A stretch of 59,137 nt of DNA from Pseudomonadota bacterium (lineage in GTDB: Bacteria > Myxococcota_A > Polyangia > Haliangiales > Haliangiaceae), in the NCBI GenBank assembly GCA_022360315.1, contig JAKSDA010000635.1, forward strand, positions 1-59,137, in the 5' to 3' direction. Of the stretch, positions 53,627 to 59,137 are shown in pieces (position 1 is the first letter of the stretch; the number at the start of each line of letters is the position of its first letter). Under the pieces are notes generated by a model that ran no database searches, was not told the origin of the DNA, and saw only the letters and a program-made list of their open reading frames with translations. Position numbers and translations under genes: made by a program.

Positions 53627-54152
53627 AAAAAAAACCTTCAGCTTGCACACCGGGGTTTCTGCTACCGTTGGCCCGAAAACGGATCACCAAATATAGACGA
53701 ACATTTTCGATGATAAGCCTGGCAAGATCGTGTACGACAATCGACCAACGGTCGGGCAGAAAGCTTCGCACGACCCGTGCGACTCGACGGAGTAAAGGCC
53801 GGTATGGGTGGTCAATCTGACTGATATGGCGACGTTGTCGTATTGATTGCTCTCGCTGTGGCGTTGAGCCAGAAAGCTGGAGATTCCCCGATATTTGGAG
53901 CGCAGCTTGTGGCGCGGTCGACTATCGCGTGCAGTTGTCCCGCGGGATGATGGGAGCGGGCCGAGGCGTACCGCACGGAAACAGAAACCCGTTCGTTTGT
54001 GACTCAACCAAGGCGTTTCTGTTGCGAGGCCAGCGGTCGAGCCGGCTGGGAGTCCAGACTCGCGGCAGGCTTTGCCCAACCATGATGGCCCGAGCGCGAA
54101 GCGGTCGGGCCGCGGTCCCTGGCAACGATGGCGGCAAGTAGAGGGGGCGGAA
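53627..54152. other. intergenic region containing the second repeat copy
   Basis: About 525 bases between aioB and the sigma-factor gene. It includes the dispersed repeat copy 2 (53979-54111). Weak open frames on both strands (for example 53929-54141) fall inside or beside the repeat and show no family. Both flanking genes are on the minus strand, so this region should hold the aioB promoter; none can be fixed by eye, and no sigma-54 GG-N10-GC site was recognised. Confidence 0.45.
53979..54111. repeat. dispersed intergenic repeat, copy 2
   Basis: About 133 bases matching copy 1 at 47473-47601: AAACAGAA start, GGCGTTTC, GTTGCGAGGCCAGCGG, GGGAG, TTTGCCCAA, ATGAT, GCCCGAGCGCGAAG and TCGGGCC. 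AACAGAAAC (near 53980) and GTTTCTGTT (near 54015) form an inverted repeat here, and GAGTC-N2-GACTC a second one. Differences between copies often fall in the loops, suggesting a structure is preserved. Host gene context differs for the two copies, which argues for dispersal. Confidence 0.6.
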
Positions 54153-55529
54153 TTACAGCGTGCGCTCGAGGGCGCGGCGGAGCTTGCCGAGAGCTGCGTT
54201 TTGAATCTGCCGGATGCGTTCGCGCGACAAGTGGTACTTGTCGCCGATCTCTCGAAACGTGCGCTCTTCCGCGTCGGCGAGACCAAAGCGTTGACGCAAT
54301 ACATCGGCTTCGATCGGAGTGAGATGACTCATGAGCTGCTCGACCCGTGCAGTCAGAGTCTGCGTGGTGATGCGATCGACTGGCGAGCTCTCCTCGGTCG
54401 CCGGATCGGTGAGGAGTTCACCAAACGCGCGCTCGTCTTCGCCACCGCGCAGCGGCCGATCGAGCGACATGGGTTGACCCATCAGGTAGCGGTGCATCTG
54501 GTTCAGCTTGGAGATGGGTATTTCGGCGGCATTGGCCAGCTCGCGGTTGGTGGGTTGGCGACCGAGCTCGCTGGTGAGCTTGAGCTGGACCTTCTGCAGC
54601 TGTTGCTGGGCTTCCAGCATATGCACTGGAATTCGCACTGCCCGCGACTTATCGGCCAGTGCCCGGCCTATGGCATGGCGTATCCACCAGCATGCATAGG
54701 TCGAGAAACGCAACCCGCGGCGATAGTCGAAGCGACTCACGGCGTGCATGAGTCCGAGATTGCCCTCCTGGATCAAGTCGGCCAGGGGCATACCGCCATG
54801 GTCATAACGCCGGGCCATAGTGACGACGAGGCGAAGGTTGGCGTGGACAAAATCCTTGCGCAGCTTGGCTGCCTGGCCAAATGTCTCCTTTATCTCGGTC
54901 ATTCGCTCCGAAAATGAGCGACTGCGCGGTGAAAAGGGCAGTTTGTTCTGATGACTGGAAATGGATCTGACCTGGAGAGTATCCAGATGTCCGATGACCC
55001 ATTCCACGTGGACTCGATCGAGATCGAGAGCTCGCAGTGTGCTCGCCGCCTTGTGACTGGCCTTGCGCAACTTGGCCCTGCTCGCCTTGGTCCGCGATTT
55101 GCGCGCCTCGGCAGCCATGCGCCGCACCTGTCGAAAATCCTTGAGCGAGTTGTCCAGACGAACCTCTACAATATCGATCACGTAGTCCGAGATGGGCGGA
55201 TAGGAGAGTAAGAGCTCCCAGGTGAGTACCTCGTGCTCCTCGATGCCGCGCGCAATCTCGCGCTCCTGCTTGGGATCGAGTAGCTTGTGCTCGCTAAGAT
55301 CGCGGAAATAACTGGTCAAATAATCGCTCGACGGTGTCTGGTTTTTGGTTTTATTCTGTTTTGGCCCGGCCGAATTGCTCGCTGCCTGGGCTCGATTGTG
55401 CTTCGACTGGCAATTCGACTTCGTCCGAGAGGGGTTTCCGGTTGGTTCCGGGCGTGGGTGAGACGAGTGGGCGTATCCCTTGTCGCCAGTTCGACTGCGC
55501 TGGATGAGCTGTGTGGCTGTAGTTGCCAT
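54153..55529 (-). CDS. RNA polymerase sigma factor (sigma-70 family, group 2 type)
   Basis: A 458-residue sigma factor. A charged Ser/Asn/Lys-rich N-terminus (1-65) is followed by region 1.2 (SSDYLTSYFRDLSEHKLLDP), a basic spacer of about 100 residues rich in Arg and Lys (110-205), region 2 (225-300) with NLRLVVTMARRYDH, DLIQEGNLGLMHAVSRFDY and RGLRFSTYACWWIRHAI, region 3, and region 4 at 395-455 (TFREIGDKYHLSRERIRQIQ). It is not RpoD itself, which would be longer. A stationary-phase, heat-shock or development sigma like those of myxobacteria fits. The ATG follows a GGAGG 14 bases upstream, so translation may start elsewhere. Confidence 0.9.
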   Translation of the reverse strand: MATTATQLIQRSRTGDKGYAHSSHPRPEPTGNPSRTKSNCQSKHNRAQAASNSAGPKQNKTKNQTPSSDYLTSYFRDLSEHKLLDPKQEREIARGIEEHEVLTWELLLSYPPISDYVIDIVEVRLDNSLKDFRQVRRMAAEARKSRTKASRAKLRKASHKAASTLRALDLDRVHVEWVIGHLDTLQVRSISSHQNKLPFSPRSRSFSERMTEIKETFGQAAKLRKDFVHANLRLVVTMARRYDHGGMPLADLIQEGNLGLMHAVSRFDYRRGLRFSTYACWWIRHAIGRALADKSRAVRIPVHMLEAQQQLQKVQLKLTSELGRQPTNRELANAAEIPISKLNQMHRYLMGQPMSLDRPLRGGEDERAFGELLTDPATEESSPVDRITTQTLTARVEQLMSHLTPIEADVLRQRFGLADAEERTFREIGDKYHLSRERIRQIQNAALGKLRRALERTL

Positions 55530-55831
55530 TTCTGTAGTGCCTACCTCCCCCGCTTGCAGAATTTTGTTTTTTAAGTTAGACAGTCTTCAGTACCGATAAG
55601 TTTGCAATTGGTTGCTATTTCCCCGAAGTGGAAGCCAAGTAACCGAAAACGCACTATCTACAAGCCTGCGCACTGAACTGCTGTCGTGCAAGCTAGTTTC
55701 ATGTAGATTCTGCGGTAGTGCAGTAAAATCAGTGGGTTGCGCCATGGCTTGGAATCTGGGTCGGGCCTGGCCGACCCACCATTGCAGGCTGTGTCACGGG
55801 TGATCGAACTCCCATCTGGCCCGGGCTCCAG
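55530..55831. other. intergenic region upstream of the sigma-factor gene
   Basis: About 300 bases; the part at 55560-55730 is AT-rich (TTTTGTTTTTTAAGTTAG) and must contain the sigma-factor promoter and leader. Small open frames show no family. No repeat or RNA structure was recognised. Confidence 0.35.
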
Positions 55832-56272
55832 TCACCGTTTGGCGAGGTGGGCGCACAGGCGGTCGAGGAACGGGGCCTGATCGGGATGGATGAGCTCTCG
55901 GGCGCGCTCGAGCGGAACAAACTCAGCGCGGTCGACTTCCCAAGAGGCACAGCGCGGAGTCGCGTCAGGCGGCGCGTGTGCACCAAACGCGTGTACGCGC
56001 TTACGGCTCTTTCTGTAGTCAACGGCACCGAGAGAAACTATTTCGGTAGCATCAAGGCCGGTTTCTTCGCGCGTTTCCCGGCGAGCAGCGGTGGCCAGAT
56101 CCTCGCCGCTCTCGACCAGCCCCTTGGGGATGCTCCAGGGCGCACCGCGATTGTACGAACCCGACGGATGTACGAGTAGAACCTCGACAGTCCCTGCCCG
56201 GCATTCCGGGGTCTGGCCGGGCCGATCGGTCCAGCGGAACAGCAGTAGGCCAGCCGATTGTTTTCGAGCCAT
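55832..56272 (-). CDS. NUDIX hydrolase
   Basis: A 146-residue Nudix-fold protein. The start at ATG 56272 (MARKQSAGLLLFRW) is chosen because the fold begins there. The Nudix box GX5EX7REUXEEXGU is complete: G in PKGLVESGED, E, then RRETREETGL. A preceding GAPWSIPKG loop is typical of Ap4A/diadenosine or nucleotide-sugar hydrolases. It hydrolyses a nucleoside diphosphate linked to another group; substrate cannot be fixed from this sequence. It is divergent from the tandem paralogue pair downstream. Confidence 0.9.
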   Translation of the reverse strand: MARKQSAGLLLFRWTDRPGQTPECRAGTVEVLLVHPSGSYNRGAPWSIPKGLVESGEDLATAARRETREETGLDATEIVSLGAVDYRKSRKRVHAFGAHAPPDATPRCASWEVDRAEFVPLERARELIHPDQAPFLDRLCAHLAKR

Positions 56273-56375
56273 GTAGCAAGTCAACGCATGGGACAACCGG
56301 ACGACCGATTCGACCGTGATTGTCGACATGGTCGCGGTATGAGTGATAAATTCTCTTTATGAAGATGGGTGGTCC

Positions 56376-56714
56376 ATGATGCTGGATGCGCGGCGTCGTT
56401 GGTTTGCACAGATGCTCGAAGCAGGACTGGGCGAGCGTATCATCGAGCCAGGAGACGTGCTCAAGCACGCCACTCCCGACGTGTTGGCCAAGAACCTGCC
56501 GCCCGAGCTCATGAGCAAGATGCTCCAGGTCTCGCTCGAAGCGGGGTCGATGACCCCTGAGCATGTTCTGCAAACCGTGACGCCCCACCTTCTGGCCGAG
56601 CATGTGCCGCATGACGTGCTGTGGGCGTGTATCAACACAGGCGCGGAGCGCGCCGGCCTGTCCCAAGAAGACACAGATGTTCACGGAGCAGATGTGCGAA
56701 TCGAAGACGGGTAG
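56376..56714 (+). CDS. helical-repeat protein, tandem paralogue 1
   Basis: A 112-residue protein starting at ATG 56376 (a second ATG follows at once at 56379). It contains a pair of similar segments: IEPGDVLKHATPDVLAKNLP and MTPEHVLQTVTPHLLAEHVP, each a short helical hairpin of about 30 residues with the pattern P-x2-VL-x4-P-x2-LA-x4-P. The sequence after HDVLWACI is a second helix. It aligns without gaps to residues about 1-90 of the next gene, with roughly 40% identity by eye. Short linker, no signal. I recognise no named family; similar proteins are known from myxobacteria as conserved hypotheticals. Confidence 0.55.
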   Translation: MMLDARRRWFAQMLEAGLGERIIEPGDVLKHATPDVLAKNLPPELMSKMLQVSLEAGSMTPEHVLQTVTPHLLAEHVPHDVLWACINTGAERAGLSQEDTDVHGADVRIEDG

Positions 56715-56725
56715 CGAGGTCTGTC

Positions 56726-57409
56726 TTGGATGCCAAACGGAACTTCTTAGAAGCTGCATTAGCCGTGGGGCTCGAGTGCGAGCTCATCCGACCAGCCGAT
56801 GTGCTGCGCCACCTGACGGCTGACATATTGGCCTCGCATCTGCCAGGAGATAGCAAGACCAAACTCCTCCGCGCCAGCCTGGAAGCGGGTAAGATGGACG
56901 CCGAGCTGGTTTTCGAGGCCCTCGAAGCCCGGGTGTTTGCCGAGCACATGCCAAAGCATCGCCTGTGGGCCTGTATTGCCGAGGCGGCCCAGAAGGCCCT
57001 CGACGATGACTATACCTCAACCAAATCCGTCTCGGCGAGCAAGTCTGCGGCCAGCAAGTTGTCGTCGGCCGGCAAAGCCGCTGGCAGCAAGACCTCGTCC
57101 ATCTTCAGCGATGGCAAGTCGCGACGCCGACCCAATGTGAGTCGCCGACCGGCCAGGCTGACTCAGCCGCGGCAGCGAAAAGCCACGGCGGATACCGAGG
57201 GAGACAACGGTGCCGGCGGTGCCAGCACGAGCACCAGTGCCAATACCGCTCCCGTCAGCGGTGCCAATCCCGGTAGTCCCACCAGCCGCTGGACCGCAGT
57301 GAACCCCATCCGTGACGGCGATTCGCAGAGTACCGAGCAACCATTTAACGAGTGGGTCGAGGAAACGGTTACCGGAGACGCGGCCGACCCTCGTAAACGC
57401 CAGTCTTGA
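56726..57409 (+). CDS. helical-repeat protein, tandem paralogue 2, with Ser/Gly/Thr-rich tail
   Basis: A 227-residue protein. TTG at 56726 is chosen because a GAGG ribosome-binding site lies 6 bases upstream and homology to paralogue 1 begins right there (LDAKRNFLEAAL). The head (1-95) repeats the helical motif of the neighbour (RPADVLRHLTADILASHLP and MDAELVFEALEARVFAEHMP, ending LWACIAEAAQKAL). The tail (100-227) is low-complexity: Lys/Ser-rich, then an Arg-rich block (KSRRRPNVSRRPARL), then Gly/Ser/Thr-rich. Function unknown; the basic tail could bind nucleic acid or cell wall. Confidence 0.6.
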   Translation: MDAKRNFLEAALAVGLECELIRPADVLRHLTADILASHLPGDSKTKLLRASLEAGKMDAELVFEALEARVFAEHMPKHRLWACIAEAAQKALDDDYTSTKSVSASKSAASKLSSAGKAAGSKTSSIFSDGKSRRRPNVSRRPARLTQPRQRKATADTEGDNGAGGASTSTSANTAPVSGANPGSPTSRWTAVNPIRDGDSQSTEQPFNEWVEETVTGDAADPRKRQS

Positions 57410-57485
57410 GTGCCCGGTCCCGGGGGCCCGGTACTCGGTCGCGGGCCAAACGTCGGCTCATCTCACCCGGTTGTGGTTTGCGCGG

Positions 57486-57821
57486 TCAACGCGGGTGATG
57501 GTGGCCGGTTCCTGGCAAGTGTGGATGGGGATGAGCGTGGTGGTGGTGGTCGCTCGCCCGATGGGGATGAGAATGAAGATGGGGATGCTCGGGGTGCTTG
57601 CCGGCCTTTCTGTCCCGCGCTCTTTTGTCATTCGAACTGCGCGGGGAGCGCTTTGTCGACGGCCGGGTCTGCTTCTTCGACCGCAGTTTCCTCGACCGTT
57701 TTTTCTGGTTGCGTTGGCTTTTCTCCACCCGCGAGGTCTTGCTCTTTGTCGACAGTGCAGAACAGGACACCACGGTCGAGCCCGAAAGCAGCACGGCCAA
57801 TACGATTGCCAGGCGTCTCAC
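57486..57821 (-). CDS. His-rich small lipoprotein
   Basis: A 111-residue protein with a lipoprotein signal (AIVLAVLLSGSTVVSC) and a basic Lys/Arg/Ser linker (20-75). The C-terminus is packed with His: HPEHPHLHSHPHR, HHHHAHPHPH, and GHHHPR. The GTG at 57821 overlaps the previous stop as GTGA. His-rich tails commonly bind Ni, Zn or Cu, but the DNA here is also low-complexity, so the His content may partly reflect repeat expansion (TGGGGATG-type words on the plus strand). Coupling to the preceding gene is clear; the role is unknown. Confidence 0.6.
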   Translation of the reverse strand: MRRLAIVLAVLLSGSTVVSCSALSTKSKTSRVEKSQRNQKKRSRKLRSKKQTRPSTKRSPRSSNDKRARDRKAGKHPEHPHLHSHPHRASDHHHHAHPHPHLPGTGHHHPR

Positions 57822-59137
57822 CGTTTCTTCTTGTTTTTCATCTTGCGTTTGAGAGCGGCGAGTTCATCGTCGATGTTGGTGGATTGCCTTTCGGTTTTCC
57901 GCCGCATCCGATCGAGCTCATCGTCGATGGATGAACGGCTCGATGGATTGCGAGGTCCGCCTGGCGAACTCGACGACCCCCGCGATCGGCCGGCAGCTGG
58001 GCCGCCGGGTCGCGCTCCTGTGGATGCCGACGATGCTCCCGGCCGGGCACGGGACTGCGATCGGCTGGCTGCTCGGGCCTGTTTGCTGGCTTTTCCGAGC
58101 CGGTCGAGCTCGGTTTGCAGCTGTGCCATCTCGGCCAGGGCTGCGTGCATGCGGGCCCGCTCGGCATCGCTGGCCTGTTCGGCCTTGCGGATCAGCGCCT
58201 CGTCACCTTTCTGCCGCGCGAGCTCGAGCCGCCGGTCCCATTGCTCGGCAGCAGTTCGCGCTTCGGAGACTGTTTTGGTCACTTGTTGCAGTCGGTTGTT
58301 GACTTCGGTGCGAAGCTGGGCGAGCTCGCTGGCACTCGGGCCCTGGGTCTCGGCTTCGGTGAACGAAGCGCCACCGGACAGATCTTCCAGCCCCCCCGCT
58401 GCAGCAGATGTGTGGGCAGCGGCTTCGGCCGCTTCGGCAGCGGCCTGGACCCGGGCCCGGATATCGACTCGTGCAGCGTCCTGGCGCTCGGCCAGAACAT
58501 CGCTCTGCTGGTGGGCCAAGATCCATACGATATCGGCGATCGTGCCGGCGCCGTCGGCTCCGATTCGGGCGTTCTTTGTTCGCTTCTTGCGCAACAGCGG
58601 CTCCAGCGCAGAGGACAGGAGTAGTGGGTTGGCCGCGGCCGAGCCCATTCTCCGGCTCTCCAGCGATCGGGCCAAGGTCTGGCCGTAGCTGCCCTCGGCC
58701 AGGAATGCGACCATATGGGCGCCGAGCAGCATGGCCCGAGCAACCGTGACGTCGGTTGGCCGGGCCACGATGACATCGGCACAGCGCCACAAAAGCGGTG
58801 CGTCGTCGGTACGGCCGAACAGCTTGGCGCGCAAATCGAGACTGGGCACCTGGCGGCGGAGCGCCGTGGCAGCCTCCACGTCGGTATCCGCATCGAACAG
58901 AAAGGTCGCATCAGTCGACAAGAGGGACAATTGCAGGGCCACTTGCGAGGTCATTTCGTAGCCGAGTCCGGCCACCTGGATGACAGCAATGGGCGCGCTG
59001 TTGCGGATCTTGAACCGCGTGAGTAAACCGGCGCGAGGTTTGCTCATGGCCTCGACAAAGGCACGTTCGCCAATCGGGCCGACAGGGACGATGCGATCGC
59101 CGTCGACGCCATGATCAGCCAGGTCGACCGCCGCCTC
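57818..59137 (-). CDS. glycosyltransferase (GT-B/GT28-like)-coiled-coil fusion, 5' end outside the window
   Basis: The frame is open to the right edge: codons upstream of the ATG at 59047 read HGVDGDRIVPVGPIGERAFVEA, so the gene continues beyond the window. The N-terminal portion seen resembles the C-terminal domain of MurG-like (GT28) glycosyltransferases: VIQVAGLGYEM, then CADVIVARPTDVTVARAMLLGAHMVAF and YGQTLARSLE, matching the nucleotide-sugar-binding loop. After an Ala-rich linker (about 200-230) comes a coiled coil (LAQLRTEVNNRLQQVTKTV ... ARMHAALAEMAQLQTELDRL), a Pro/Ser/Gly-rich stretch and a short basic end resembling a PspA/IM30 tail (DDELAALKRKMKNKKKR). A transferase tethered by a coiled coil is one reading. 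Enzyme activity unproven. Confidence 0.65.
   Translation of the reverse strand, partial: EAAVDLADHGVDGDRIVPVGPIGERAFVEAMSKPRAGLLTRFKIRNSAPIAVIQVAGLGYEMTSQVALQLSLLSTDATFLFDADTDVEAATALRRQVPSLDLRAKLFGRTDDAPLLWRCADVIVARPTDVTVARAMLLGAHMVAFLAEGSYGQTLARSLESRRMGSAAANPLLLSSALEPLLRKKRTKNARIGADGAGTIADIVWILAHQQSDVLAERQDAARVDIRARVQAAAEAAEAAAHTSAAAGGLEDLSGGASFTEAETQGPSASELAQLRTEVNNRLQQVTKTVSEARTAAEQWDRRLELARQKGDEALIRKAEQASDAERARMHAALAEMAQLQTELDRLGKASKQARAASRSQSRARPGASSASTGARPGGPAAGRSRGSSSSPGGPRNPSSRSSIDDELDRMRRKTERQSTNIDDELAALKRKMKNKKKR

Noticed and set aside
53929..54141. Small frame in the second repeat copy ending ARARSGRAAVPGNDGGK
   Set aside because: It falls within the dispersed repeat; the first repeat copy has a similar pseudo-frame (ARARSTRAS). 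Repeat-derived frames of this kind are better seen as part of the element than as genes.
57520..57600. Repeated TGGGGATG-type words on the plus strand, looking like a short tandem repeat
   Set aside because: The words vary and coincide with codons for the His-rich tail of the lipoprotein; explained by low-complexity coding sequence. No CRISPR-like regular spacing.
57312..58688. A 458-codon plus-strand frame opposite the glycosyltransferase/coiled-coil gene
   Set aside because: It is rich in Arg, Ser, Ala and Pro with no recognisable domain, and the opposite strand carries a coherent protein with GT28-like and coiled-coil features. It is a GC-driven shadow frame.

Overview
The window is a dense, high-GC stretch of bacterial chromosome. 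The gene repertoire points to Myxococcota (a myxobacterium, possibly Haliangium- or Nannocystis-like): many lipoproteins with AgmX/PglI-type domains, a SpvB/RHS toxin, an FHA-GAF-PP2C phosphatase, a group-2 sigma factor with a long spacer, and very large fusion enzymes. The taxonomic call is an inference from gene content. No marker gene such as rRNA is present.

Layout. (1) 1-9.4 kb is an accessory region. It holds a giant SpvB/RHS polymorphic toxin with a papain-fold C-terminus and its Imm35 immunity gene, an XRE regulator paired with a small membrane protein, a 3'-damaged nucleotidyltransferase, a Uma2 nuclease and a lipoprotein. (2) 9.4-18.8 kb holds dodecin, a membrane-anchored Ig-like protein, and a long leftward series: DoxX, enoyl-CoA hydratase, two acyl-CoA dehydrogenases, a B12-binding mutase domain and MeaB. 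Three lipoproteins that share one Cys-pair domain are interleaved with it, and several of its members overlap by 4 bases. (3) 19.0-25.5 kb is a rightward series: two NfeD proteins, flotillin FloA, a small protein, a membrane-anchored HEIGH metalloprotease, a nucleoside deaminase and a 2OG-type oxygenase. (4) 25.5-31.8 kb has a second XRE gene and a tight five-gene unit: nitroreductase-like protein, haem-oxygenase-like di-iron enzyme, PLP gamma-lyase-type enzyme, adenylate-forming ligase and TSUP exporter. This looks like a small-molecule biosynthesis cluster. (5) 32-41.3 kb is mostly housekeeping: SixA, MoaB, nitrobindin-like protein, acetoacetyl-CoA synthetase, a propeller-like lipoprotein, ribosomal proteins L28 and L33, and the FHA-GAF-PP2C phosphatase.

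(6) 41.7-50.4 kb is a rightward set headed by a 1566-residue fusion of aldehyde dehydrogenase, class-III aminotransferase, GNAT acyltransferase and a second aminotransferase fold that has lost its PLP lysine. It is followed by a C45 N-acyl hydrolase/transferase, another class-III aminotransferase and a two-subunit 3-oxoacid CoA-transferase. Together these could acylate, transaminate, oxidise and deacylate a basic amino acid such as ornithine or lysine, with products feeding into CoA metabolism. (7) 50.4-53.6 kb encodes arsenite oxidase (aioB-aioA). (8) 54.1-59.1 kb has a sigma factor, a Nudix hydrolase, two tandem paralogues of an unassigned helical-repeat family, a His-rich lipoprotein and a glycosyltransferase-like/coiled-coil protein that runs off the right edge.

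The strongest leads are the four-domain fusion with its C45 neighbour, the five-gene biosynthetic unit at 26.2-31.8 kb, a ~130-bp dispersed intergenic repeat present twice (47.5 and 54.0 kb), and a shared operator/leaderless-promoter arrangement in front of both XRE genes. No rRNA, tRNA, CRISPR array or recognisable insertion sequence was found by eye.
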